DNA of 64,000 nt from Kitasatospora sp040298565 (GCF_040298565.1 NZ_JBEPAK010000003.1:38703-102702), one strand, 5' to 3'; shown: positions 7,465-17,400, counted from the stretch's first letter. Notes: generated by a model not told the origin, from the letters alone. Made by a program: numbers and translations.

Positions 7465-10277
7465 GACTGCTCCCCGGCCCGCAGCTCGACGGCGATCTGG
7501 CGCCGGCCGGCGATCAGCGTCTCCAGCACCACCGCGAGGCCGATCAGCAGGGCCAGGCCCGCCGTGGGCAGCAGCACCGGCAGCAGCGTGGGGGTGATGA
7601 CGTCCCCGACCTTGGCGCCGACCAAGGTCGAGATGTCGAAGGCGCTGCCCAGCAGTCCGACCGCCGCCACCGCGGCCAGCCCACCACCGACGGCCGCCGC
7701 CAGGGTCTGCGGCAGGGCCTCGGCGAGGATCAGTGCCAGCCCCTGCCGGGGCCGCAGACCCATCGTGCGCAGCCGGGCGAGCACGGCGGTGCGCTCGGGC
7801 GCCGCTCGGAACAGCGTCAGCAGCACGGCGAGCAGGGCGAACCCGGCTCCGGCGGTGGCCGCGTACCGGAACAGCCGCCCGGCGGCGTGCTGCAGCGGGT
7901 CGTCGGCCAGTTGGACGGCGAGTTCCCGGCTGCTGTGCACCGTGTAGCCGACGGGCAGGCCGTGCGTGCCCTTGCCGGCGGCCGCGGCGTCGTCCGCGAT
8001 CAGCTTGGCCAGTCCGCTCGGTTGGGCGAGGCCGCTGTCGCGCAGCGCCGCCCTGACCCGCTCGGGGTCCGGGTCGCCGACGGCGAACCACTTGTTCGTC
8101 CGCTGGGACTCCGGCAGCCGCTCCCAGGCCGGGCCGGCGGCCACCACGACGAAGGGTCTGCCCGGGTCGGGGACGGCCGGGCTGGCGGTGACGATCCCGG
8201 CCACGGTGGTGCGCAGCCCGTTCCCGTTGGGCGTGCGGACCTCGGGTGCGCCGGCGCTCAGGCGCTTGGCCAGGTCCCGGCTGAACAGCGCGGGGATCCT
8301 GGTGTCCGGGCCGCCGGGGGCGGCGGCGAGCTTCGCCGGGTCGAACTCGCCGACGCCGAGCGTGCGGGAGATCTCGGCGTAGGCGGTCGGCTCGACGACC
8401 ACGAGGATGGCATCGGTGTAGTCCCCGTCGGCGCCGACGAAGCGGGCGTTGGTCTCGACCCAGGCCCCGGTCGCGGCCCGGACGCCCGGCAGCCCGGCGG
8501 CGGCCTTGGTGAACGCCTCGGACAGGCTGGCGTACTGAGGGAGGGAGACGGCGACGTCCCCACCCGTGGCGATGCGTGCGGCGCGGGTCCGGACGTGGTC
8601 GACGGTGTCGAGCACGGTGGCGCCGAAACCCGTCGTGGTGACGGCTATCAGCAGGGCGAGCAGCGGCAGGGCGGAGGGCCGGCGGCGGCCCGAGGCGTCG
8701 CGGGCCGCCCGGGCCAGGCCGAGGAAGCCGATCAGGCCGCGTCCGCGCCTCGCGACGGCGGCCAGCCAACCGACCACCACCGGCTCGATCCGGGCCAGCA
8801 GCAGCCCGCCGGTGACGGCGAGCAGCAGGGGGGCGGCGATCAGCAGCGGATCGGATCCGGCGTCCGTCACTCCGACGCCTCGGCGGCGGACCTCGGCGAC
8901 GGCCGCCGCGGTGACGGCCAGGACGACGAGCTCACCGACGATCCGGCGCCAGCCCCCGGCCCCCCGGCGGCGTGGCCGCAGCAGCGCGGCGCGGGCGGGG
9001 AAGGCCAGCAGGGCCAGCAGGGTCGCGGCGAGCGCCGCCAGGACCGCGTGGCCCCACCGGGGGGTGGGCAGCAGCACCAGCGCGAGGGCCGTGCCGACGA
9101 CGGCCGCGGGCAGGACGGTGGCGGCGCCTTCGCCGAGCAACCGCACCAGCACCCCGGTGCGGGAGCCGCCGCGGGCCCGCAGCAGGCGGATCTCGGCGGT
9201 GCGCCGGTCGGTGGTGAGGGCGGCGGCCAGGCACAGCACCACGGTGCCCACTCCCGCGACACCGGCCGGTCCGATCGCGCTCAGCGGCAGTGATGCCCGG
9301 TAGCGGTCGTCAGCGCGGCTGAGGATGTCGGGCAGGTTCGAGCTGGTGTGCAGGTCGGAGCGGCCGGTCGCGGAGGCCAGGGCCGTGGCGCCGGGGCCGG
9401 CGAGGAACGAGCTGACGGCGCTGCGGGTCCGGTCGAGGCGGTCCGCGCGCAGGGAGGCGGGGTCGACGGGAAGCCGCCAGAAGTCCTCGCCGCCGGCGCC
9501 CCAGCGGGCCAGCGCCGGCAGGCTTCCGCCGTCGACGAAACCGCTGGTGGCCCAGTGCTCGTGCTGCGGATCGGGCTGGAGGCAGGCGCGGGCCGGGCAA
9601 CCGAGGTCGTCCCAGAACGGGTCCTGGGGCTCGTTGACCCGGTAGAACCCGACCACCACGGTGCTCCGCCGGGTGCCCTCTCCCAGGGTGCCGTTGTCGA
9701 CGACGTCGCCGAGTTCGACGTGGAGGGTCTCGGCGGCCTTCTTGCTCAGGACGATCGGCAGCGGGCCGTCGGGAGGGGCCGGGGTCGGCCAGGTGCCGTC
9801 GGTCAGGGTGGCCCGGGCGGTCAGGTCGCTCAGGTAGTAGAGGGTGAGGAGGGAGGGATCGCCGGAGATCCGGGCGTACCCCGGATTGAACATGCCGCGC
9901 GGGTTCAGGGCCCGGGCGCCGGTGGCCAGGCCCGACGGAGCGAGCGTCAGCTCCCGGCCGACCTCCGCGGTGAGCTTCTGCCGCACGGCGTCGAGGTCGG
10001 CGGCTGTCTCGGCGCCACCGGTCCGGGCGGTGGAGTGCAGGCTGGTCGGGTTGAGGCCCTTGTGGCGCACGAAGTCCTGGAGGGCCGCGTCCGCGCCGCG
10101 GTCCTGGAGCCGGGGGAAGGCCGCGGCCAGGAACACGGTGACGAGAGCGAGGGCCGCGGTGAGCAGGGCGGCCAACGGCATCGCACGCAGTCTGGTCCGG
10201 ACCCAGGGCGCCGGGCGGTGGCCGGGTGCCGGGGCGGGCGAGGGCGTGGGCGCGGTGGTCCCGGCCTTGGTGGTCAC
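7461..10277 (-). CDS. FtsX-like ABC permease (938 aa)
   Basis: Starts at GTG 10277, which overlaps the stop of the upstream permease. Layout: a helix at about 31-53 (MPLAALLTAALALVTVFLAA), a large extracytoplasmic domain to about 325, a helix bundle at about 330-560, a second extracytoplasmic domain at about 565-800, and a closing bundle of helices to the end. The duplicated plan (two FtsX cores in one chain) is that of large actinobacterial permeases of the macrolide-export/lipoprotein-release class. They work as mechanotransmitters rather than simple channels. The cytoplasmic ARLRTMGLRPRQ segment near the C-terminus matches the coupling helix seen in this family. Substrate unknown. Confidence 0.86.
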   Translation of the reverse strand: MTTKAGTTAPTPSPAPAPGHRPAPWVRTRLRAMPLAALLTAALALVTVFLAAAFPRLQDRGADAALQDFVRHKGLNPTSLHSTARTGGAETAADLDAVRQKLTAEVGRELTLAPSGLATGARALNPRGMFNPGYARISGDPSLLTLYYLSDLTARATLTDGTWPTPAPPDGPLPIVLSKKAAETLHVELGDVVDNGTLGEGTRRSTVVVGFYRVNEPQDPFWDDLGCPARACLQPDPQHEHWATSGFVDGGSLPALARWGAGGEDFWRLPVDPASLRADRLDRTRSAVSSFLAGPGATALASATGRSDLHTSSNLPDILSRADDRYRASLPLSAIGPAGVAGVGTVVLCLAAALTTDRRTAEIRLLRARGGSRTGVLVRLLGEGAATVLPAAVVGTALALVLLPTPRWGHAVLAALAATLLALLAFPARAALLRPRRRGAGGWRRIVGELVVLAVTAAAVAEVRRRGVGVTDAGSDPLLIAAPLLLAVTGGLLLARIEPVVVGWLAAVARRGRGLIGFLGLARAARDASGRRRPSALPLLALLIAVTTTGFGATVLDTVDHVRTRAARIATGGDVAVSLPQYASLSEAFTKAAAGLPGVRAATGAWVETNARFVGADGDYTDAILVVVEPTAYAEISRTLGVGEFDPAKLAAAPGGPDTRIPALFSRDLAKRLSAGAPEVRTPNGNGLRTTVAGIVTASPAVPDPGRPFVVVAAGPAWERLPESQRTNKWFAVGDPDPERVRAALRDSGLAQPSGLAKLIADDAAAAGKGTHGLPVGYTVHSSRELAVQLADDPLQHAAGRLFRYAATAGAGFALLAVLLTLFRAAPERTAVLARLRTMGLRPRQGLALILAEALPQTLAAAVGGGLAAVAAVGLLGSAFDISTLVGAKVGDVITPTLLPVLLPTAGLALLIGLAVVLETLIAGRRQIAVELRAGEQS

Positions 10278-13200
10278 ATCTCCTCCACGTGGCGCAGCCG
10301 GGAGGCCACGTCTCGACGACGGCGTCCGATGAGGAAGGCCGCCAGCAGCGGGACGACGGCGATCGCGGCCGTGAACAGCACGGCCTGGCCGACCGGCAGC
10401 TCGATCCGGGCTTCGGGCACCGGTCGTCCGGCAGCGGGGGTCAGGACGACGAACGGCACGATCAGATGGACGAGCAGGGTGCCGAGCCCGATGCCCACGG
10501 CTGCGCCGAGCCCTACCAGCAGCGCCTGTTCGGCGACCACGGTGCGGGTGACCTGTTTGCGGGGCGCGCCGAGGGCGAGCAGCAGGGCGGAGTCCCGGGC
10601 GCGCTCGTGGGCGGAGCCGGCCACGGAGGCGGCGAAGCCGATCGCGGCGAGCACCGCGGTGACGATCGCGATGGCCATCAGCGCGGTCTGCGGGGCGGCG
10701 CCCACCGGGTCGCTGAGCAGGCCTTCGGAGACCTCGTCGGAGAGCTGGACGTCCTGGGAGCCGGGGGCCGACCGCAGCACGGCCGCGGCCCGGGCCGGAG
10801 TCGGGTCCCCCGGTCCGGTGGCGGGTAGCCACCACTCGGCGCGGCTGGGCAGGGAGCGGCCCTGGGCGGCCAGCAGGCGCGCGGTCGTGTCGAGGTCGAT
10901 GACGAGCGCGTTCCGTCCTGCCACCGGCAGGGCCTCGACCACCCCGGTGATCGTGACCGGGAGGACGGTGCCGTCGAAGGGCACCTGCACGGTGTCGCCG
11001 ACCGACGCGCCGACGAGTTCGAGGTAGCCGCGGGCGGCGACGCCGGAGACGGCGGTCGGCGCGGTCGCCCCGGCGGGGCCGAGGACGGCCCGGTAGCTGC
11101 TTCCGATGCCGCCCGCCATGCGGTAGTCGACGGTGAACAGCCGCTCGGCGTCGACCGGTTCGGGGCTGACGGTGGCGATCGGCCCGGTCGTGGCGCCGAG
11201 TGCCGGGGCGTCGACCATGGTTCCCTTCCAGGACAGGCCGGTCGGCGGCGGGACGGCGGTCGCGGGACCGTCGGCGGTGTCCGACACGGCCAGTCGGCGG
11301 ACGGTCACCTCCCCGCCGGCCCGGGCACCGAAGGAGACGGTGGCCCCCACCAGGGTCAGTGGCGCGGCGGCGGAGCCGGTCGGGGCGTCGACCAGCGCCC
11401 TCAGGGGAGCCGAGGCGCGCAGCTCGCCGTTGAGCGGAAGGTCGGCGAAGAGGGCCTTGTGGACGTAGCCGAAGCGGTCCCGCAGCAGCAGCGTCACTTC
11501 CGGCGCGGACGGGATCGACGGCGATCCGAAGGCCGGACGGCCGAACTCCTGGCGGACGGACAGGTCGGCGTCGATCCGCATCGGGCGGCCGGGCAGCGGG
11601 AGCCCGGCCTGCGCGCCGGTCGGTGCCGACTGGGCGAGCGGGCGGAACAGTTCGCCGGCGGTGTGCCCGCCGAGCAGGTCGCTGCGGATCGGGAGGCGGT
11701 CGGCGAGGGCGGCGGTGTCCACGGCCAGTAGCTGGCCCGTACCGGTGGGCAGCGACTGCTGCTCGCGGACGACCGGGATCAGCCGATCGCCGCCCGGCAG
11801 GGCCGCGAACCGGCCGCCCTGCCCCATCACGGAACCGTGCACGGCGCTGATCCGCAGACCGCCGCCGGTGCTGAAGGCGGCCTGGTCCCGTTGGGAGGCG
11901 GTCCAGGTGGCGTGTTGGCCGATGGCGAGCACCCCGGTGGCCACGGCCAGGACGAGCAGCAGCACCGGGCCGGCGGCCCGGGCGGGTTGACGGGCCAGCT
12001 GCCAGCCGACCAGCGCCGGGCCGAGGCCGCGCCCCCGGGCCGCCACCCGGGCGCCCAGCTTGGCGGCGAGCGGCAGCAGGCGCAGCACCACCAGGGTGCC
12101 CGCGCACAGGGCCAGGGTGGGGGTGGCGACCAGCAGCAGGTCGACGCCCAGTCGGCCGGAGGAGTCGGCGGACAGCCCGCCGCCGTACTGGTCGAGCTGC
12201 TGGTAGGCGAGCGCGGCCAGGCCGAGCACGGCGAGGTCGCCGCCGTTGCGGGCGATGCCGGAGACGAGGGCCTGGCGCCGGCCGCCCCCGAAGTGCAGGG
12301 CGGCACCGGCTCCGCGCAGCAGGCTCGGCGCGGTGGCGAGCAGGATGCAGGCGAGGGAGCAGAGCACGGCCACCGGCCAGAGCCCCCAGCCGATGCCGGT
12401 GTCCATGGCCACCTGGTGGGACCGGCCGAGGCCGGCCAGGACGCGGACCAGGAAGGGGGTGAGCAGGGGCGCGAACGCCGCGGCGGGGAGGGCGAGCAGC
12501 ACCAGTTCCAGGGCGGTCAGGCCACCGAGCCGGAGGCCGGAGGCGCCACGGGCGGCGAGTAGTTCGTTCTCGCGTTCCTGGCGGCCCGAGATCAGCCGGG
12601 CGACCAGCATCAGGGCCGCTGCGGCGAGTACGGCCAGTTGGAGGGCGCCGATCAGCAGGGTGGACCGGGCGACCACCAGGCCGGCCGACAACTCGCGCAC
12701 GACCTCGGGGAGTTCGGTCGTCGCCGTGAGCGACGAGCTCTTCCGCAGGTCCTCACCCAGTCCCCCGGCGCGGTTGCCGATGGCTTCCACGGCGGCCTGG
12801 TCGACGCCCGCGAAGTCGGCGTCGAGCAGCCACCCTCGGCTGCTCTGCGGCAGGCCGCCCACGGTGAAGGCGCTCTGGTCGACCATCATCGGGCCGAGCG
12901 TGGTGAAGCCGCCGGTCGCGACCTCCCGGCCGCCGACCGGGTCGATCCGCCAGTACGGGTCGGCGGGGTCGGTGGCGCGGTAGGCCCCGGTGATCCGGAC
13001 GGTGAGCGGCTTGCCGTCGATCCGGTCGGTGAGTTGGACGTCGACGGGCAACGCCTGCTCGTTCAGGCCCAGTCGGGTCAGCACGGCCCGGGGAACGGCG
13101 ACCTCCGGGGCGGTGGACCGGACCGGTCCGGCGGCGACGCCCGGCCAGGCACCGGCGATCAGCCGGACCCGGCTGCGGTCGAGGCCGGCGAGGACCGTCA

Positions 13201-13693
13201 GGTCGACCTTGGCCCCGGGGGCCTGACCGCCCGGCCCGGCGGCGCCGGGGGTATTGGCAGAGCCAGCGACAGGGGAAGCGGCAGAGTTACCGGCGGGGGC
13301 AGTGGCGGAGGTAACGGCGGGGGCGCCGGCCGCGGTGGCCGAAGCGGCCTCGCCGGCCGGAGCGGCTGAGGCTCCGGGGGCCGGGAGACCGTAGGAGCGG
13401 CTGCGCAGGAGGCTGTCGGTGTGCACGGGCAGAGCGCCGAAGAGCTGCTGCTGGTAGGCGGCGACTGCTTCCTCGTCCTTGGTCCGCTGGTCCAGCCCGT
13501 GCTCGGCGGTCACCACCACTGCGGTCCGGACGTGGCCGGGGCCCTGGAGCGCCTGCCGCAGACCGGCCTGACCGACCCCGCTGTTGAAGGTCACCAAGGC
13601 GGTCAGGACCGCCGTGGTGATCAGCACCGTCAGCAGGACGGCAGCCGCCAGCGGCAGTCGCCCGCGCAGTCTGCGCACGACGAAGCCGAGCAT
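10274..13693 (-). CDS. FtsX-like ABC permease (1139 aa)
   Basis: ATG 13693 is preceded by GGGGGAGGAATTCG. The first helix (residues about 14-36) is followed by a long extracytoplasmic part containing an Ala/Gly/Pro-rich insert at about 90-165 that looks disordered. A helix bundle begins around residue 340 (LLIGALQLAVLAAAALMLVA), a second extracytoplasmic domain spans about 620-1000, and the C-terminal bundle (IAIVTAVLAAIGFAASVAG to LPVGQAVLFTAAIAVVPLLA) contains LLLALGAPRKQVTR, the expected ATPase-coupling helix. It is first in the leftward operon and presumably pairs with the following permease. The operon faces a second ATPase gene across a 400-bp gap. Confidence 0.86.
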   Translation of the reverse strand: MLGFVVRRLRGRLPLAAAVLLTVLITTAVLTALVTFNSGVGQAGLRQALQGPGHVRTAVVVTAEHGLDQRTKDEEAVAAYQQQLFGALPVHTDSLLRSRSYGLPAPGASAAPAGEAASATAAGAPAVTSATAPAGNSAASPVAGSANTPGAAGPGGQAPGAKVDLTVLAGLDRSRVRLIAGAWPGVAAGPVRSTAPEVAVPRAVLTRLGLNEQALPVDVQLTDRIDGKPLTVRITGAYRATDPADPYWRIDPVGGREVATGGFTTLGPMMVDQSAFTVGGLPQSSRGWLLDADFAGVDQAAVEAIGNRAGGLGEDLRKSSSLTATTELPEVVRELSAGLVVARSTLLIGALQLAVLAAAALMLVARLISGRQERENELLAARGASGLRLGGLTALELVLLALPAAAFAPLLTPFLVRVLAGLGRSHQVAMDTGIGWGLWPVAVLCSLACILLATAPSLLRGAGAALHFGGGRRQALVSGIARNGGDLAVLGLAALAYQQLDQYGGGLSADSSGRLGVDLLLVATPTLALCAGTLVVLRLLPLAAKLGARVAARGRGLGPALVGWQLARQPARAAGPVLLLVLAVATGVLAIGQHATWTASQRDQAAFSTGGGLRISAVHGSVMGQGGRFAALPGGDRLIPVVREQQSLPTGTGQLLAVDTAALADRLPIRSDLLGGHTAGELFRPLAQSAPTGAQAGLPLPGRPMRIDADLSVRQEFGRPAFGSPSIPSAPEVTLLLRDRFGYVHKALFADLPLNGELRASAPLRALVDAPTGSAAAPLTLVGATVSFGARAGGEVTVRRLAVSDTADGPATAVPPPTGLSWKGTMVDAPALGATTGPIATVSPEPVDAERLFTVDYRMAGGIGSSYRAVLGPAGATAPTAVSGVAARGYLELVGASVGDTVQVPFDGTVLPVTITGVVEALPVAGRNALVIDLDTTARLLAAQGRSLPSRAEWWLPATGPGDPTPARAAAVLRSAPGSQDVQLSDEVSEGLLSDPVGAAPQTALMAIAIVTAVLAAIGFAASVAGSAHERARDSALLLALGAPRKQVTRTVVAEQALLVGLGAAVGIGLGTLLVHLIVPFVVLTPAAGRPVPEARIELPVGQAVLFTAAIAVVPLLAAFLIGRRRRDVASRLRHVEEM

Positions 13694-14095
13694 CGAATTC
13701 CTCCCCCGGTGGCGTCCCAGCCGTGTCCCGGCCCGACCCATCGACCCGGTCCAGGCACGAAACGGCCACAGACGGACACCCCACGGGCACACCGGTGCAG
13801 TGATCACCGGCCACGGCTCGCCGGATAGCGGACGATGTTGTCAGATCCGATCCAGAAACGGAAGGGACTTGCGCGAATCAAGTAACCAATGAGCAAATTC
13901 CATGTATTGGTAGCATCCCCGTCCCGGAGTGCCACCTTGAGTGCCATGAACACCTCACAATTTCAGCTTCGCCCACTCCTTTGACCAGGGGATTCCGCCT
14001 TCTCGCCCCTCCTGCCCGGACACCTGAGCCCGAGCAGCCACCGCACCCGTCGACCCGGACCGAACCGGGTAGCCACGCCCACAGGGGGATGCCGA
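13694..14095. promoter_or_regulatory. divergent control region of the ABC genes
   Basis: 402 bp between the leftward permease operon and the rightward ATPase, and clearly more AT-rich than its surroundings at about 13840-13960. It contains an inverted pair, ACCAAT at 13885-13890 and ATTGGT at 13906-13911, and a direct repeat of GAGTGCCA nearby. This is where a shared promoter/operator is expected; no regulator gene adjoins it. Confidence 0.4.
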
Positions 14096-14833
14096 ATGAC
14101 GCAGCACCAGGCCGACACCGCAACCACCACGCCCGCCGGGCCGATGGTGTCCGTGACCGAACTCCGGCGCAGCTTCGGCTCCGGCGAGCGGGCCGTCCAC
14201 GCGCTGCGCGGCGTCAGCTTCTCGATCGAGCGCGGTGAACTCACCGCACTGAAGGGCCGATCGGGCTCCGGCAAGACCACCCTGCTCAACCTCGTCGGTG
14301 GCCTGGACGACCCGACCGCCGGCACCATCGCGCTGGACGGCATCGACCTCTCCGGGCTGGACGAGGACGGCCGCCTCGCCCTGCGCCGCGAGCGGCTCGG
14401 CTTCGTCTTCCAGTCCTTCGGGCTGATCCCGATGCTCACCGCCGCCGAGAACGTCGGCATACCGATGCGTCTTCGCAAGGTGCCGGCCGCCGAGCGCGAG
14501 GAGCGCGCGCACACCCTGCTGGCCCTGGTCGGCCTCGCCGACCACGCCAACCAGCGCCCCGGCGAGCTCTCCGGCGGCCAGCAGCAGCGCGTCGCCATCG
14601 CCCGCGCACTGGCCAACGACCCCGGCCTGATCATCGCCGACGAACCCACCGGCCAACTGGACTCGGAGACCGGCCGCTCGATCATGGAGCTGCTGCGCGC
14701 GGTGGTCCGCAGCGAGGGCGTCACGGTACTGGTGGCGACGCACGACCCGACGCTGATGGAGCTCGCCGACCGGGTGATCGAGCTCCGTGACGGCCGGATC
14801 GTCGAGCCGGAGTCGGCGGACCGGGCGGCATAG
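14096..14833 (+). CDS. MacB/LolD-type ABC ATPase
   Basis: 245 residues, ATG 14096 with AGGGGG eight bases upstream. All ATPase motifs are present: GRSGSGKTTLLN (Walker A), FVFQSFGLIPMLTAAENV (Q-loop), LSGGQQQRVAIARAL, LIIADEPTGQLDSE, VATHD. Unlike the ATPase at 6224 it has the usual family length and no extra domain. It lies divergent from the two permeases and has no permease of its own, so it probably serves the same permeases. Two ATPases for two permeases could form one heteromeric complex or two alternative ones. Confidence 0.88.
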   Translation: MTQHQADTATTTPAGPMVSVTELRRSFGSGERAVHALRGVSFSIERGELTALKGRSGSGKTTLLNLVGGLDDPTAGTIALDGIDLSGLDEDGRLALRRERLGFVFQSFGLIPMLTAAENVGIPMRLRKVPAAEREERAHTLLALVGLADHANQRPGELSGGQQQRVAIARALANDPGLIIADEPTGQLDSETGRSIMELLRAVVRSEGVTVLVATHDPTLMELADRVIELRDGRIVEPESADRAA

Positions 14834-14993
14834 CGCCGGTTGGGCGGATGCGGGTGAGGTGGGTGCCCCGGGCCAGGTGCACGGCGGCGACAGGTGACAC
14901 TGGGGCAGGCGCATTGGGACAGTCACATTGGCACAGGGCCACCGGGCCCGACGCGGTGAGCCAGTCGCGGCGCGCCGGATGCCGTGCCCACCA

Positions 14994-15140
14994 TCACCTG
15001 AACATGATGGAACACCTCCTCCCCGCCCCGACGGGCCGTGGCCTGCCGCAGTCATGAGTAGTTGCCCGGAAGCTCTGACTCACCGTCCGGTAGCGGGGAT
15101 CGCCCGGCAGGATCGTGCGCCCGGAGAATTCGTGTCGCAT
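14994..15140 (-). pseudogene. N-terminal remnant of a FAD-linked oxidoreductase
   Basis: ATG 15140 has GTGGAGGAAA just upstream. The 48-residue frame opens with FSGRTILPGDPRYRTVSQSF, which looks like the entry strand of berberine-bridge/6-hydroxynicotine-type oxidases (pattern G-x-x-[IL]-x-P-G-D-x-x-Y), then loses similarity and stops. The several-hundred-residue remainder of the family is not found in any frame downstream, so I read it as a truncated relic that kept its translation start. Confidence 0.4.
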
Positions 15141-15456
15141 GGCTTTCCTCCACTTCCCAGGTTCGAGAGAGTCCGGCGAGCCGCACGCTAACACGGGCAT
15201 CCAGCTGTGTGAATTCATTTACGAATTAGTGTGACAGTACGCCATTTCCTCGGGTATGGGAGATCCGTGGAGAACTCCCCGCGAGTCGATTGTCAGTGGC
15301 ATCGGATACGGTCCTCGACGACTCAGCAGAATCCGCTCCGCAGGAGATTCGATGACGATCCTCTGTCGCATTTTCCGCACAATCCCGGGCACCGGCCCGA
15401 AAGCACGGGCACGGTGGTCGACACGGCCGTGGTGGCCGGCCCGGTGGTCGACACGA
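15141..15456. other. intergenic, short direct repeat, no gene
   Basis: No convincing gene. A unit of about 30 bp containing GTGGTCGACACG and GTGGTGGCCGGC occurs twice at about 15411-15470, the second copy forming the left arm of the hairpin that follows. The relatively AT-rich part at 15200-15390 may hold the promoter of the remnant at 15140. Confidence 0.4.
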
Positions 15457-15490
15457 CTGTGGTGGCCGGCAGGGCCGCCGGCCACCACAG
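15457..15490 (-). terminator. perfect 14-bp hairpin downstream of aminopeptidase
   Basis: Arms CTGTGGTGGCCGGC (15457-15470) and GCCGGCCACCACAG (15477-15490) pair perfectly around a 6-base loop. It lies about 40 bp past the stop of the leftward peptidase gene and lacks a T run, as is common in streptomycetes. Confidence 0.65.
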
Positions 15491-15528
15491 CCCCGGCCTC
15501 AACGGCCGGACGTACGAGGGGTGATCCC

Positions 15529-17151
15529 TCAGACCGCCGGGAAGATCTCCGCGTCCGGCTTCAGCAGCTGCCCGGCCTGCGGCGCGGTGCCGTCCACCAG
15601 GTAGCGGGTGACGAGGGCGTTCAGCGCCTTGCTGCGGCCGACCGCACAGTGCTCGATGGCGTCGACGCTGACCAGCACGGCGTTGCCCAGCTCCTGCTGC
15701 ATCCGCTGGGCGAACTTGTACTGGGTCGCCGGGTCGTAGAGGTTGCCGATCACCATCACGGTGTTGGAGGTCTTCTTGTTCCACGGGCCGCTGAAGCGCT
15801 CGGCGTCCCGGGCCGGCGCCGGCCAGCTCGCGCAGGCGGGCGCGTCGAAGGCCTGGTAGCGGCCGAAGGTCGGGGAGTCCTTCTCCCAGGCCCGGGCGGC
15901 GTTGGCGAACACCCGGTCGTTGGACGGGTACGGCTTGTCCTGGCAGTTGACACCCATGTAGGAGTCGTCGGCCGTGTACTCGGAGTCGGCCGGAGCCTCG
16001 CGCAGCGCACGCGGGACGTTCACCGCGAGCTGGTTGGCCTCGTCGTCCGGGACGTTCGCCTTCGGGGCGAGCAGAGCGGTCGCGGCCGGCTTCTGCATCA
16101 CCTGGTAGGTGGCCTGCAGCGACTTCGCCAGCGGAGCCAGCTTGGCCTGCGAGTACAGGGCGCTGGCCACCTCACTGGTGAAGCTGCTCAGGGTCACCTG
16201 GGTACCGTTCGACAGCGTGATCGGGCTGGTCCGCAGGTGGTCGCGGAGCGCATCGAACTTGGCGCGGGTGTCACCGTCGCCGAAGGCGCAGCGCGGGGCG
16301 CCGGCCGCCTGGCAGCGCTTCAGGAACTCGTCAAGGGCCAGCTCGAAGCCGCCTGCCCGCTGGCGGTCGTACTCGAGGCCGTTGTGCAGGCGCAGATTGG
16401 GGTCGACGTTGCCGTCGATGATGATCGCCCGCACCTTGTTCGGGTACATGTTCGCGTAGGTCGAGCCGATCAGGGTGCCGTAGGAGAAACCGGCGAAGGT
16501 GAGCTGGGAGTCACCGACGGCCCGGCGCATCCGGTCGAGGTCGCGCACCACGTTGATGGTCGACATGTGCTCGATCAGCGGGCCGGCGTTCTTGCTGCAG
16601 GCGTCGGTGTAGTCCTGGTCCGCGTCCAGGGTCTCGTCGACCTCGGCCTTGGTCACCGGCACGCCGACCATGCGGTTGTTGACCGCGTCCGCTTCTTCCT
16701 GGGTCTTGAAGCACTTCAGCGGGTTGCTCCGGGCCACGCCCCGGGGGTCGAAGCCGACCAGGTCGAACCTGGACTGCACCTCGGCGCCGAACCGGGTGGT
16801 GGTCGCCCACAGGTATCCGCTGCCGCCCGGGCCGCCCGGGTTGAGGAACAGCGAGCCGATCCTCTTCGACGGGTCGCTCGCCCGCCGCCGCATCATGGCG
16901 ATGCCGATCTTCTCACCCGACGGGTTGTCGTAGTCCAGCGGCACCGGGTAGACGGCACAGTCGTAGATGCCGGGGTCCGGCTTGCTCGGGTCCGGGTTGC
17001 ACGGCTTCCAGTCGACGGGGTCGACCTTCGCCTCGGCGGCCGCGGCACCTGGCGCCGGATCGAAAGGCGCGGCCGACGCGGCGACGGCGGTACCGGTGAC
17101 AAGGGCGAGCGCGCAGGTGACCGCTCCGGCCAACGTGGTTATGCGGGACAA
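15529..17151 (-). CDS. secreted tripeptidyl aminopeptidase (SlpD/E, TAP type)
   Basis: 540 residues from a TTG at 17151 that has GGAGGAGG four bases upstream; upstream in-frame codons are not protein-like. The signal peptide LSRITTLAGAVTCALALVTG ends near AASA-APF (about residue 30). Mature features: oxyanion-region LNPGGPGGSG, FDPRGVARSNP, nucleophile GFSYGT, the acid in GNLYDPATQY, His in DAIEHCAVGR, and the C-terminal TAP-like domain. These S33 serine peptidases remove tripeptides from the N-termini of extracellular peptides and help trim secreted proproteins. A single gene, with a hairpin terminator after it. Confidence 0.9.
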   Translation of the reverse strand: MSRITTLAGAVTCALALVTGTAVAASAAPFDPAPGAAAAEAKVDPVDWKPCNPDPSKPDPGIYDCAVYPVPLDYDNPSGEKIGIAMMRRRASDPSKRIGSLFLNPGGPGGSGYLWATTTRFGAEVQSRFDLVGFDPRGVARSNPLKCFKTQEEADAVNNRMVGVPVTKAEVDETLDADQDYTDACSKNAGPLIEHMSTINVVRDLDRMRRAVGDSQLTFAGFSYGTLIGSTYANMYPNKVRAIIIDGNVDPNLRLHNGLEYDRQRAGGFELALDEFLKRCQAAGAPRCAFGDGDTRAKFDALRDHLRTSPITLSNGTQVTLSSFTSEVASALYSQAKLAPLAKSLQATYQVMQKPAATALLAPKANVPDDEANQLAVNVPRALREAPADSEYTADDSYMGVNCQDKPYPSNDRVFANAARAWEKDSPTFGRYQAFDAPACASWPAPARDAERFSGPWNKKTSNTVMVIGNLYDPATQYKFAQRMQQELGNAVLVSVDAIEHCAVGRSKALNALVTRYLVDGTAPQAGQLLKPDAEIFPAV

Positions 17152-17400
17152 GGAACCTCCTCCGTACTGAAAGGGCGGCCCCAGCCTGTCAGTCTGAGAT
17201 CTCCCTGTGAAGACCTCGACGCGGCGTAAATGTTCCGGACGCCATGTCATACCTGGTCGGAATATTCTGTGAATGAACCGACTTGACGATGCATTGACCT
17301 TAAGACCAGGGGCATTCGGCCGACGATTGTCCCCGCCGGTGGACGTCGGCCCGCTGCGCCGGCGGCGGATTTCCGGATACCGCCCGCACGGGCGATTCCC

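Noticed and set aside
10278..12107. Extension of the 938-residue permease frame upstream into the neighbouring permease gene
   Set aside because: That part is Arg/Pro/Ala-rich shadow sequence; the GTG at 10277 in a GTGA overlap is the real start.
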